A stretch of DNA of 7,496 nt from Acidobacteriota bacterium (GCA_020199975.1 JAIVJP010000080.1:1-7496), one strand, 5' to 3'. Counted from the first letter of the stretch, positions 1-7,263 are shown. Program-made: numbers and translations. The notes: a model not told the origin generated them from the sequence alone.

Positions 1-890
1 GCCGCAAACTGAGCAAGCATTCCCGGGGTTACGGTATCTCCCTCCCTAGCTATTACTTGGTTTCTTTTAAGCGAAATCAGGCTTTCTCGGATCTTGTTGG
101 CTTCGGTTTCCCGCGCAGTAGCGGTGGCTGTTTGGTCCAATACGACATTTGGACGGATAAGAGGCACCATCGCCTGGACCAAAGCAGTTTTCTCTTCCTG
201 CGACCATCCGCGAAGATTGAATACCAGCAACTCCAGATCGCGTCGCGTGGCCGTAAGCGGTGTCATCCGAGTGCGCGGCGATGGGATGATCATCTGGGCG
301 GCGGGGTTTCGCACGTCAACCAGGACAATCTCCTGCCGGAGACGGTCCGAGTCGCCATCGTCATAAATGTAACCATCGCCGATCTCACGAATCAGTGTTG
401 TCAGGCGTTCGAGTTCGGCGTCATCAAAACCGTGCGCAATGATTGCGCGGGCTAGGGCTGCACCTCCTTCACCGCTCCACGCTGGCTGCTTGTTGCCGGC
501 GGTCTTTGACCCAGCCTTGTGTTTTAGACCCTCCCAGGCGGCTCGAAAACTCTGAGCGGAACTGGCGCCCCGAGTAGAATCAAAGTTAAAAACAGGACGA
601 GTGCTGTCTCTAGCCGCGGCGCGTCGTTTCTCGGTTTCGAGAATGTCAGTCGTGGTAATGTCAGCCGGGGCCACGACCGTCCTCCTGACGATATCCCCTT
701 CTTTATAGTCCTCTGAAAAGCCAGACGAGTAGCCGCTGAGGAGCAACAACGTGGTAACTATTACCAGGAAGGCGAAGCCTACGAGCAAACGAGTACGTGG
801 TTGGAATACTTCGAACGGGCGTAGCAGGTAACGAGCGAAGGTATCACGTGCCCGACTCAGGGGAGTTGTAAATCGCGGACGAAGGCCCAT
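1..890 (-). CDS. pgpH: PgpH/YqfF-type 7TM-HD phosphohydrolase, N-terminal part (cut by left edge)
   Basis: Reading the minus strand from an ATG at 890-888 gives 296 intact codons that run off the left edge. Residues 1-34 are basic and cytoplasmic in character. About 35-53 form one hydrophobic helix (LLVGFAFLVIVTTLLLL). The rest matches the extracellular domain of 7TM-HD proteins: EGDIVRRTVVAPADI just after the helix, RPVFNFD, and near the edge IRPNVVLDQ followed by NQVIAREGDTVTPGML. The missing C-terminal part should hold seven helices and the HD domain. In characterised family members (PgpH of Listeria) that domain hydrolyses c-di-AMP to pApA; this activity is inferred because the catalytic region is outside the window. 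The start is set by an in-frame TAA six bases upstream, which is the hflX stop, so the two genes share a frame. No clear Shine-Dalgarno is seen, so translational coupling to hflX is likely. The family call is firm; the symbol is by homology. Confidence 0.85.
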   Translation of the reverse strand, partial: MGLRPRFTTPLSRARDTFARYLLRPFEVFQPRTRLLVGFAFLVIVTTLLLLSGYSSGFSEDYKEGDIVRRTVVAPADITTTDILETEKRRAAARDSTRPVFNFDSTRGASSAQSFRAAWEGLKHKAGSKTAGNKQPAWSGEGGAALARAIIAHGFDDAELERLTTLIREIGDGYIYDDGDSDRLRQEIVLVDVRNPAAQMIIPSPRTRMTPLTATRRDLELLVFNLRGWSQEEKTALVQAMVPLIRPNVVLDQTATATARETEANKIRESLISLKRNQVIAREGDTVTPGMLAQFA

Positions 891-896
891 GTTCTT

Positions 897-2660
897 TTAT
901 GCAATTCGAGAAAGCTGCTCGGCTTCGCGATCTTCTTCGTGGAAAAGCCGGGTCGTCAAATTGCGCGCCAGGACCGCGCCTGCCTTCTCGAGTAATGGCT
1001 CAATCGAGCGAGCGTCTGTGGCGGAGATCACGACGGCATCTCTCGTTCCCTCCTGAGTAATCTGTCTCAAAACCGCCTGAATGGTGTTCTCATCCACCAG
1101 GTCTGCCTTATTCAGAGCCAAGACAGTGGGTATCTCCGCGAGTTGGAGCTGTCTCAGAATTCTTTCGACGGATTCAATCTGCTGAACGAAGCGTGGATTC
1201 GAGGCATCGACCAGGTGAATAAGCAAACTGCTCTCACTAATCTCTTCCAGCGTCGCGCGAAATGCAGACAAGAGATCAGGCGGCAGGTCCCTTATGAAAC
1301 CAACCGTGTCGTTAATGATCACTTCCTGCTCGCGTGGCAAACGAAGTCGGCGCGAGGTGGGATCCAGCGTCGCAAACATTCGCTGTTCCGTGCGAACGTC
1401 GCTGGCAGTGAGAGTGTTAAGTAGAGTAGACTTACCCGCATTTGTGTAGCCCACTATCGAGACGATTGGCAGTCCATTTCGGGTCCTTCCTTTGCGTCGC
1501 TCCTGACGCCGTTGTCGCTGCGCTTCGATCTCCTTCTCCAGACGATTGATGCGATCGCGCACTCGGCGGCGATCGATCTCGAGCTTTGTTTCGCCGGGCC
1601 CCCTTCCACCAATACCGCCAGCGAGACGGGAAAAGGCCGAGTCCTGGCCCGTGATGAGTCGAGGCAATAGATACTTCAACTGCGCCAGCTCCACTTGAAT
1701 CTTACCCTCTCGTGATTGCGCCCTTTGCGCAAAGATGTCGAGGATCAATTGCGAACGGTCGATAATTTTCAAGTCAGTGGCTTCCGAAAGCGATTTGACC
1801 TGCGCGGCCGCCAGTTCACGATCGAAGATGAGCATGTCCGCGCCCAACTGAAGTGCCCGGATCAGGAGTTCATCAAGCTTACCTCGACCCAGGACGGTAC
1901 GGGAATCGATTGCCTGCCGCCGTTGGATAATCTTGTCTTGCACAACAACTCCGGCGGAAGTTGCGAGTTCAGAAAGCTCGGCCATCGACTCTTCACCATC
2001 TGACAATGGACCAGTAATAACACTGACCAGAATCGTGCGCTCTCTAATCTCCGCCCGTTGGGAGGCGCGACGATTTCGCGCCATTTCTTCCTCGAGTGAA
2101 TTGATCAACGCGAGGAAATCCAGATCCAGTTGCGAGGGTATCCTGGGCTCAAGAAAAGCATATGCCTCAGAGGAGTTCACCTGATGGAGTTCACCTGCGT
2201 GCATGGGCAGTAAGTGTGCGGCTCGTACGAGGCCTGGAAGAGCTGTCTCCGGATCTACGTCGATCGCGGCCATTAGATCCAGCCGCAACAGTGCCAGATC
2301 AGTCAGGTCATCCTGGCTTAGGTCTTCGCCGCGCAGATGAGTATGAACACAGCGGAGCCCGCGGAAGCGGCCGGTGGCTACTCGGATACGCTTGAGGTCA
2401 GGCAGCTCGATGCGCCGGTTATCGCCAACCATGACGTATTCGATATGGCCCTTCCGATCTATCAGGACGCCAATCTGCCTACGTGTCTCGTGCGAAAGCT
2501 CGGCTATCTGCCGGGCAAATTCGGCGGTCAGAATCTGGTTAGGCGGGATACGCCGTGTGTAGAGTTTCTCTATGCGGCGCAGCTGATTGGGCTTTAGACC
2601 TAATGTGTTTCCTAGTACGCTACTAATCGAAATTGCTCCTCCCCTTGGCTTGGACCACAA
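897..2660 (-). CDS. hflX: GTPase HflX, long form with N-terminal extension
   Basis: HflX is a ribosome-associated GTPase that binds the 50S subunit and splits or rescues stalled ribosomes under stress. Counting from the TTG at 2660 (587 residues), the HflX N-domain lies at about 208-390, with VLGRGKLDEL at 256-265, DRSQLILDIFAQRA at 301-314 and the Gly-rich GGIGGRGPGETKLE at 348-361. A basic coiled linker follows at about 362-395. The G domain has GYTNAGKST at 404-412 (P-loop), FATLDPTSR at 429-437 (G2), DTVGF at 451-455 (G3), NKAD at 517-520 (G4) and SAT at 546-548 (G5). E. coli HflX is about 426 residues; the extra N-terminal 160-200 residues resemble the extension common in non-proteobacterial HflX (GLKPNQLRRIEKLY onwards). 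The start is uncertain: TTG has no ribosome-binding site, while a strong one sits inside the frame before two ATT codons (2633-2631 and 2627-2625). The pgpH start follows 6 bases after the stop. Confidence 0.95.
   Translation of the reverse strand: MWSKPRGGAISISSVLGNTLGLKPNQLRRIEKLYTRRIPPNQILTAEFARQIAELSHETRRQIGVLIDRKGHIEYVMVGDNRRIELPDLKRIRVATGRFRGLRCVHTHLRGEDLSQDDLTDLALLRLDLMAAIDVDPETALPGLVRAAHLLPMHAGELHQVNSSEAYAFLEPRIPSQLDLDFLALINSLEEEMARNRRASQRAEIRERTILVSVITGPLSDGEESMAELSELATSAGVVVQDKIIQRRQAIDSRTVLGRGKLDELLIRALQLGADMLIFDRELAAAQVKSLSEATDLKIIDRSQLILDIFAQRAQSREGKIQVELAQLKYLLPRLITGQDSAFSRLAGGIGGRGPGETKLEIDRRRVRDRINRLEKEIEAQRQRRQERRKGRTRNGLPIVSIVGYTNAGKSTLLNTLTASDVRTEQRMFATLDPTSRRLRLPREQEVIINDTVGFIRDLPPDLLSAFRATLEEISESSLLIHLVDASNPRFVQQIESVERILRQLQLAEIPTVLALNKADLVDENTIQAVLRQITQEGTRDAVVISATDARSIEPLLEKAGAVLARNLTTRLFHEEDREAEQLSRIA
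2635..2646 (-). promoter_or_regulatory. Strong Shine-Dalgarno inside the annotated start of hflX
   Basis: The minus strand reads AAGGGGAGGAGC here, with GGAGG at 2642-2638. It lies 14 bases downstream of the first base of the TTG codon, so it cannot serve that start. The next in-frame candidates are ATT at 2633-2631 (4 bases after GGAGG) and ATT at 2627-2625 (10 bases after GGAGG, 8 after the overlapping GGAG). No in-frame ATG, GTG or TTG lies within useful distance. This suggests a rare ATT start, giving a protein that begins ISSVLGNTLGLKPNQ, which fits where I recall HflX homologues beginning. Confidence 0.5.
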
Positions 2661-2666
2661 ATAATA
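2661..2666 (-). promoter_or_regulatory. Candidate -10 box for hflX
   Basis: The minus strand reads TATTAT, five of six matches to TATAAT. No good -35 lies at the right spacing (TGGGAA at 2690-2685, 18 bases away, is weak). If real, transcription would begin at about 2655-2653, at or past the TTG codon, which would favour translation from a downstream codon. Weak evidence on its own. Confidence 0.25.
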
Positions 2667-2832
2667 GACGCGACGCGAGCGACCTTCCCAGAAAAGCTAA
2701 ATGTGATCGGAAATCTCGGGGCGCTGAAGATACAGTGGGATTGGTGCGAGCGGTGGATTTCGGACGCCGGTAAATTCTCTCTGATGTTGCTCTGCGATGT
2801 CGCTTCGCTTATTCGCTTGAGCATTACCATTC
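2667..2832. other. Divergent intergenic spacer
   Basis: This stretch separates the leftward hflX from the rightward open frame. I see no gene with coding support. A minus-strand frame with an ATG at 2830 runs through it into hflX out of frame and resembles nothing I know. Promoters for both directions should lie here or just to the right, but I find no convincing -35/-10 pair on the plus strand and no clear operator palindrome or riboswitch-like structure. Confidence 0.5.
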
Positions 2833-3108
2833 GTGGTTTGCGAACTTCACGCTTCTAGCAAACAATCGTTAACAAAAGTTATCGAGACCGCACGAAAGCC
2901 GCTTAACGTGGGCGATTATATCATAGCGCCCAGAGATGCAAGCATGGTCTATTGCACTTCAGTGGCAAGGAGCTGGCGCGGTAGCGCGTTAGACATGCCT
3001 GTTACGGCGTCGTATGATGAAAAGCCTTTCGTTTACCTTACAGCCTTTAACCAGGTGGTGGTTGTAGCGGATAGGCCCGCGGAACGACCAAGGCAGGTTT
3101 GCTTTGTT
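2833..3108 (+). other. Open 92-codon stretch in frame ahead of the TIG/NHL gene; coding status unclear
   Basis: From a GTG at 2833 the frame is open for 92 codons and joins the TIG/NHL-protease gene without a stop. The encoded stretch has three cysteines, no signal peptide and no domain I recognise. The GTG has no Shine-Dalgarno, and the recognisable protein begins at the ATG at 3109. An open run of this length can occur by chance at this base composition, so I read it as probable 5' untranslated or promoter DNA. A real N-terminal extension is not excluded. Confidence 0.4.
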
Positions 3109-4707
3109 ATGAGTAGCCCCGGAACGACTATTAGGATATCTCCGAAGTCTGGAATTACGGGCGGCGAAGTCACCATTGAGTGTGACAACCTCGACACCAG
3201 CGAACCCGCCAAGTGTGTGGTTTGGTTTGGGGCCGAGCAGGCTCACATCGTTGCGCTGGGTCCGCACCGCGTCGTGGCTCTCGTGCCTGAGCTCAAGCAG
3301 AGTGGATCCGTGGAGGTAATTCTGGAAAGCACGGCTAAACGAAGCGCGCCGGCGGCCTTTGTGGTAGGCAAGAAAATTGCGGAAGACCTTCATCCGGTGA
3401 CGAATCCCGCTTTTGATCCCGATGAGGGAGCTCTCTTCGTAACGCGTTCCGGCTCGCGCGGCGAACAGTTGCCCGTATCGCTGTTTCGTATCGAACTGAA
3501 TGGCGAAGTAAGCGAATTCTCCGGTGACATCACCAACCCCACGGCAATCGCATTTGACAAGGACGGACAAATGTTCGTCACCAGTCGGGTGGATGGCACT
3601 GTGTATCGCATCAACCCGTTTAGGGAAGCGGTGGCCTTTGTCAGAAATCTTGGGATTGCGACAGGAATGGCTTTCGATAGAGCCGGAACGATGTATGTAG
3701 GCGATCGCACCGGCACAGTCTACAAGGTCAACGGCATCGGCGAGGAGAAGGCGTGGGTCCAGCTTGAGCCATCAGTGTCTGCCTACCACCTCGCTTTCGG
3801 CCCCGAGAATGCGCTCTACGTGACCGGACCAACGGTAACTAGCTTCGATTCGGTATATCGCATCGATCAGCAGGGCAAGGTCAGGGTTTTCTATAAAGGT
3901 TTGGGGCGGCCTCAGGGACTCGCTTTCGACGACGAGGGCAATCTCTATCTCGCCGCCTCGCTGAAAGGGCGCCGGGGAATCGTGCGTATATCGGCAGACG
4001 GCGATGCGGAATTGTTTGTCGCCGGGATGAACCTGGTCGGACTGGTATTTAGTTCAAGTGGCGATATGGTTGTGCTGTTTGCGATCTCGGCTCACGAAGC
4101 GGCACACGCCTGGATGTCAAACAGGTTTGGCGATGACACGGCTCGTCTGCTAGGGCGCATCACGCTGAATCCGGCGGCCCACATAGACCCGATCGGCACG
4201 CTGCTGATTCCCATAGTCGGATTCATCCTGGGAAACCTCGGAGGGCCAGCAGCGAGAATTCCGCTCATCGGCTGGGGCAAGCCGACACCGGTCAATCCTC
4301 TTCGTTGGCGTAATAAGGACTTAGCAAACGTCATGGTTTCCGCGGCGGGCATTATGGCTAATCTCTTTATCGCCATCTGCGCCTTCATCATTATCAAGGT
4401 GCTCTTGATGACCGGAGGTTTTGCTTCGATCCCTGAATCGCTGAGAGAGCCGGTTACCTTACTCCTTGAGTATTTTCTCATCATGAACATATCGCTTGCC
4501 ATCTTTAACCTGCTGCCTTTTCCGCCGCTGGATGGCAGCAAGATTTTGGAGACCTTCCTTCCCGAGAGTATGCGTCCGATGTTAGCCTTTATGGAACAGT
4601 TTGGCTTTATTATCCTGATGGTCTTGATCTACGTGGGCTTTTTTAGCGCAATCATGAGACCGGTGATGTACTTCGTGGAATACCTGCTGTTTTTAGGAAT
4701 TCGGTGA
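3109..4707 (+). CDS. TIG domain/NHL beta-propeller fused to site-2 protease (M50) domain
   Basis: From the ATG at 3109 the product is 532 residues. Residues 4-86 resemble an IPT/TIG immunoglobulin-like domain (IRISPKSGITGGEVTIEC at its start). Residues 98-322 form an NHL/SMP-30-like propeller with repeats at about 98-129, 143-168, 183-208, 224-253, 267-295 and a cut sixth at 308-322; the recurring pattern is GLAFDDEGNLYLAAS. From 323 the protein is a site-2-protease-like intramembrane zinc metalloprotease: HEAAH at 329-333 (zinc ligands and catalytic Glu), ARLLGRITLNP, a G-x3-N motif at 414-418, and NLLPFPPLDG at 467-476 with the third ligand Asp. Hydrophobic segments lie at about 363-378, 408-433, 448-471, 491-511 and 512-530. 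Each half matches what is normally a separate protein, and no stop, gap or ribosome-binding site divides them. The propeller substrate and the protease target are unknown. No N-terminal signal peptide is seen. The start is chosen because family members as I recall them begin with MSS before this TIG domain; the frame stays open upstream to 2833. Confidence 0.8.
   Translation: MSSPGTTIRISPKSGITGGEVTIECDNLDTSEPAKCVVWFGAEQAHIVALGPHRVVALVPELKQSGSVEVILESTAKRSAPAAFVVGKKIAEDLHPVTNPAFDPDEGALFVTRSGSRGEQLPVSLFRIELNGEVSEFSGDITNPTAIAFDKDGQMFVTSRVDGTVYRINPFREAVAFVRNLGIATGMAFDRAGTMYVGDRTGTVYKVNGIGEEKAWVQLEPSVSAYHLAFGPENALYVTGPTVTSFDSVYRIDQQGKVRVFYKGLGRPQGLAFDDEGNLYLAASLKGRRGIVRISADGDAELFVAGMNLVGLVFSSSGDMVVLFAISAHEAAHAWMSNRFGDDTARLLGRITLNPAAHIDPIGTLLIPIVGFILGNLGGPAARIPLIGWGKPTPVNPLRWRNKDLANVMVSAAGIMANLFIAICAFIIIKVLLMTGGFASIPESLREPVTLLLEYFLIMNISLAIFNLLPFPPLDGSKILETFLPESMRPMLAFMEQFGFIILMVLIYVGFFSAIMRPVMYFVEYLLFLGIR
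4060..4092 (+). other. Joint between propeller and protease domains
   Basis: The last propeller-like codons encode FSSSGDMVV (ending at 4074). The next codons encode LFAISAHE, which is the second half of a protease first helix. The sixth blade thus lacks its closing strand, and the helix lacks about 10-15 hydrophobic residues that normally precede the HExxH motif. An ATG at 4066-4068 is in frame and could start a shortened protease (MVVLFAISAHEAAH), but the bases before it (TTCAAGTGGCGAT) give only a weak ribosome-binding match. Confidence 0.6.
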
Positions 4708-4747
4708 CTTGGACGTCGGCATCGTCGGACTTCGGCAACTAGAAAGC

Positions 4748-5743
4748 ATGCCCAAGAGAATCTTTAGCGGCGTTAAGCCGACCGGTCCGTTGCATCTGGG
4801 AAACTACTTGGGAGCGTTGCGGAATTGGGTGGAATTGCAACGCCAATACGAGAGCTTTTTCTGCATCGTCAATCTACACGCGATTACAATCCCGGTTGAT
4901 CCTGACTATCTTTCAGCTCTCACCCTGGAGATAGCCCGCCTTTATGTGGCGGCCGGAATTGATCCGGAGATTTCCACGATCTTCATCCAATCGGACGTGC
5001 CCGAACACGCCGAGTTGGCCTGGATTTTGAACTGCTCGACGCGCATGTCGGAGTTGGAACGCATGACGCAGTATAAGGAGCAAGCGCGCAAACAACGCGA
5101 GAGTATTGGCGCTGGACTCTTTGAATACCCAGTGCTAATGGCCGCGGACATTCTCTTATATCAAACCAATCTGGTTCCCGTCGGCGAAGATCAGAAACAA
5201 CACCTTGAATTAACACGCGACCTGGCAATACGATTCAATCGCGACTATGGCGAGACCTTTCAGGTACCCGAGCCCTACATCCCGAAGGTGGGAGCGCGCA
5301 TCATGTCGCTCTCGGACCCTTTGAAGAAAATGTCAAAATCGGATGACGATCCCAACGGTTGCGTGATGCTGCTCGACGATGCGGATACCGTGCGGCGCAA
5401 GTTCAAACGAGCGGTTACTGATTCCGGCACTCAGATCAAGTTCGATGATTCACGCCCGGCAATTACGAATCTGTTGACGATCTACCAACTGCTAACCGGT
5501 AAGGCACCTGCCGATGTCGAGGCTCATTTCACCGGGAAGGGCTATACGCAACTGAAGCAGGATTTGGCGGAAGTGACGATTGAGTTTTTGCGACCGCTGC
5601 AGGAACGCGTGCGCGGAATCAGCGCTGATGATTTGAGGGGAATCCTTGAGCACGGCCGAAACAAGGCCCAGGGTATTGCGAGAGCGACGCTGGCACAAGT
5701 CATGACGCGCCGAGGTGTTGTCGGCGCGAGTGGAAGTAATTAG
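4748..5743 (+). CDS. trpS: Tryptophan--tRNA ligase
   Basis: Class Ic aminoacyl-tRNA synthetase that charges tRNA-Trp with tryptophan using ATP in the cytoplasm. The product from the ATG at 4748 is 331 residues, normal for bacterial TrpRS. It opens MPKRIFSGVKPTGPLHLGNY, with the HIGH-type signature HLGN at 16-19. VPVGEDQKQHLELTRD at 143-158 is the conserved substrate-pocket segment, and KMSKS at 194-198 is the second ATP signature. The frame also opens at a TTG at 4709, but the 13 extra residues do not resemble the family and would leave one base after the upstream stop, so the ATG is preferred; the ribosome-binding site is weak (AGAAAG). It lies 40 bases after the protease gene, and its TAG is directly followed by the scpA ATG, suggesting one transcript. 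Confidence 0.95.
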   Translation: MPKRIFSGVKPTGPLHLGNYLGALRNWVELQRQYESFFCIVNLHAITIPVDPDYLSALTLEIARLYVAAGIDPEISTIFIQSDVPEHAELAWILNCSTRMSELERMTQYKEQARKQRESIGAGLFEYPVLMAADILLYQTNLVPVGEDQKQHLELTRDLAIRFNRDYGETFQVPEPYIPKVGARIMSLSDPLKKMSKSDDDPNGCVMLLDDADTVRRKFKRAVTDSGTQIKFDDSRPAITNLLTIYQLLTGKAPADVEAHFTGKGYTQLKQDLAEVTIEFLRPLQERVRGISADDLRGILEHGRNKAQGIARATLAQVMTRRGVVGASGSN

Positions 5744-6550
5744 ATGGACGAACCACTTAAAGCCACAGAACCAGCAGCGGTTGAGGACGCGGCGCCTGCC
5801 ACCGTGAAGGTCGCGGGCTCCCTGCCGGAGATCGTTCCGGACCATACCACCGACGATCTCAAAATCGTCATGGGTGATTTCGAGGGCCCGCTGGACTTGC
5901 TACTGCACCTGATTCGACAGGAGCAGGTTAGCATTTACGACATTCCAGTCGCTCGCATCACTGACGAATACTTACGCTATTTGCAGGTTATGCAGAATCT
6001 GGACATGGCCGTGGCCGGGGATTTCTTAGTTATGGCCGCGACGTTGATCGAGCTCAAGACCAAGATGCTCCTGCCTCGCGATCCGTTCGCAGCGGTAGAA
6101 GAGGAAGCGGATCCGCGCAACGAGTTGGTTGACCAGTTGTTGGAGTATCAAAAATACAAAGCGGCGGCGCAGATGCTCTGGTCGCGGGCAACAGTCGAGC
6201 GGGCTGTATTCAAGCGCGCTGAATTGGAGACTGATAAGAACAACCCGGAAGTTGTTGTTGGTGTCTTCGATCTACTGAGAGTGTTTCAGGAGATTTTGGG
6301 CCGACATGCAGACGAGGTGCTGCTGGAGATCGAACGCGAAGAGATTTCGATGGCGGAGATGATTGAGAGACTGAGGAACATGGTAATGTCCGCCGGTGAA
6401 CTGAACCTGCGAGTGTTTTTCGAACGGGCGCGTTCGCGCAGCGAGTTGGTGCTGGCTTTTCTTTCAGTGCTGGAGCTTGTGCGGACTACTGAGATCAAGT
6501 TATTTCAACGGAAGACGTTTGGGGATATCCTCGCTCGCGTTGCCAGCTAG
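5744..6550 (+). CDS. scpA: Segregation and condensation protein A (kleisin)
   Basis: ScpA is the kleisin that bridges the two SMC heads and, with a ScpB dimer, forms the bacterial condensin used in chromosome compaction and segregation. The 268-residue product has the typical opening IVMGDFEGPLDLLLHLI at 41-57, then QVSIYDIPVARITDEYL at 61-77 and the helix AATLIELKTKMLLPRDP at 98-114; this N-domain contacts the SMC neck. A variable, charged middle (about 115-195) binds ScpB. The winged helix at about 200-266 (FFERARSRSELVLAFLSVLEL) binds the other SMC head. The first 37 residues are a low-complexity Ala/Glu/Pro tail not found in short family members. The ATG abuts the trpS stop with no gap; GGAAG ends 8 bases upstream and may act as ribosome-binding site, aided by coupling. 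Confidence 0.95.
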   Translation: MDEPLKATEPAAVEDAAPATVKVAGSLPEIVPDHTTDDLKIVMGDFEGPLDLLLHLIRQEQVSIYDIPVARITDEYLRYLQVMQNLDMAVAGDFLVMAATLIELKTKMLLPRDPFAAVEEEADPRNELVDQLLEYQKYKAAAQMLWSRATVERAVFKRAELETDKNNPEVVVGVFDLLRVFQEILGRHADEVLLEIEREEISMAEMIERLRNMVMSAGELNLRVFFERARSRSELVLAFLSVLELVRTTEIKLFQRKTFGDILARVAS

Positions 6551-6575
6551 CCCCGGACGCGTAGCGGTAATTGAC

Positions 6576-6583
6576 AAGGAAGG
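6576..6583 (+). promoter_or_regulatory. Shine-Dalgarno that fixes the scpB start
   Basis: AAGGAAGG ends 8 bases before a GTG at 6592. It lies downstream of the alternative TTG at 6571, so it supports the GTG as the true scpB start. Confidence 0.65.
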
Positions 6584-6591
6584 TGAACGAA

Positions 6592-7263
6592 GTGGCAAAA
6601 CAACAGGGGACAGAACAGGCGTTTGACGTTGACCCTCTCGCGGCCGAGGCCGATGGCGAACTGGAAACCGCTGATTCTTCCCGTGAGGCCGAGCGCGGTG
6701 AGGCCGACTTAACGCCGCTTACCGTGCAGAACGTGGGAGAAAGAAAAGCGATTATCGAAGCTTTGATCTATGTATCAGACGAGCCTCTGAATGCGAAGTC
6801 TGTCGCCGAAGTGCTGAAAGAAGATCCGTCGGTAGTTGAAGCAGGCATCGCCAGTCTAGTCGAGGAGTTCAACGGACGTGCCAGCGGTTTGCAGTTGAGA
6901 GAGGTCGCAGGCGGTTGGCAGTTTGCCACTCGTCCCGAGTATCACGAACACGTCCGGGCCTTTTTGAAATCGAGGCCTAGCGCAAAGCTATCGCTCGCCT
7001 CACTCGAAACCCTGGCAGTCATCGCTTATAAGCAGCCCATAACGGTACCGGAAATTCTGGACATCCGTGGAGTGCAATCACCGTCGTCAATCAAAACGCT
7101 TCTGGACAAAAAACTGATCGTTGCAAAGGGCCGGAAAGAGGCGGTTGGCCGCCCGATGATGTACGGCACATCGAAGGCGTTCCTGATCCAGTTTGGACTG
7201 AAAGACCTTTCTGAACTGCCGAGCATCGAAGATTTTGAGGATCTGGTGAGCGGTGTAGTCTAG
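6592..7263 (+). CDS. scpB: Segregation and condensation protein B
   Basis: ScpB is the kite subunit of SMC-ScpAB; it dimerises and binds the middle of ScpA. Translation from the GTG at 6592 gives 223 residues. Residues 1-47 are an acidic, Ala/Glu-rich tail that is probably disordered. The first winged helix covers about 48-120 (ERKAIIEALIYVSDEPL through LQLREVAGGWQFATR). The second covers about 130-205 and holds the family hallmarks LETLAVIAYKQPITVPEI and RGVQSPSSIKTLL, then GRKEAVGRPMMYGTSKAFL. A short acidic C-terminal tail follows (LPSIEDFEDL). The GTG is preferred over a TTG at 6571 because a good ribosome-binding site sits between them. scpB follows scpA by 41 bases, the usual pairing, and a pseudouridine synthase follows, an order seen in many bacteria. 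Confidence 0.95.
   Translation: MAKQQGTEQAFDVDPLAAEADGELETADSSREAERGEADLTPLTVQNVGERKAIIEALIYVSDEPLNAKSVAEVLKEDPSVVEAGIASLVEEFNGRASGLQLREVAGGWQFATRPEYHEHVRAFLKSRPSAKLSLASLETLAVIAYKQPITVPEILDIRGVQSPSSIKTLLDKKLIVAKGRKEAVGRPMMYGTSKAFLIQFGLKDLSELPSIEDFEDLVSGVV

Noticed and set aside
57..455. Plus-strand open frame of 132 codons
   Set aside because: It lies opposite the pgpH extracellular domain, whose minus-strand translation matches a known family throughout; the plus-strand product resembles nothing.
2612..2830. Minus-strand 72-codon frame with an ATG in the divergent spacer
   Set aside because: It runs into hflX out of frame, has no recognisable domain and no clear ribosome-binding site.
2989..3570. 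Minus-strand open frame of 193 codons across the TIG/NHL gene start
   Set aside because: The plus strand has clear TIG and NHL patterns over most of this stretch; the minus product is Arg/His-rich and unrecognisable, as expected of a shadow frame.
4092..4541. Minus-strand open frame of 149 codons opposite the protease domain
   Set aside because: The plus strand encodes well-conserved M50 motifs here; the Met-rich minus product is a by-product of hydrophobic codons on the other strand.
4709..4747. TTG-initiated extension of trpS
   Set aside because: The 13 extra residues do not fit TrpRS family starts; the ATG at 4748 begins exactly at the usual family N-terminus.
6571..6576. TTGACA as a -35 promoter box before scpB
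   Set aside because: No -10 box lies at the right spacing downstream, and the bases there serve as the scpB ribosome-binding site inside an operon.
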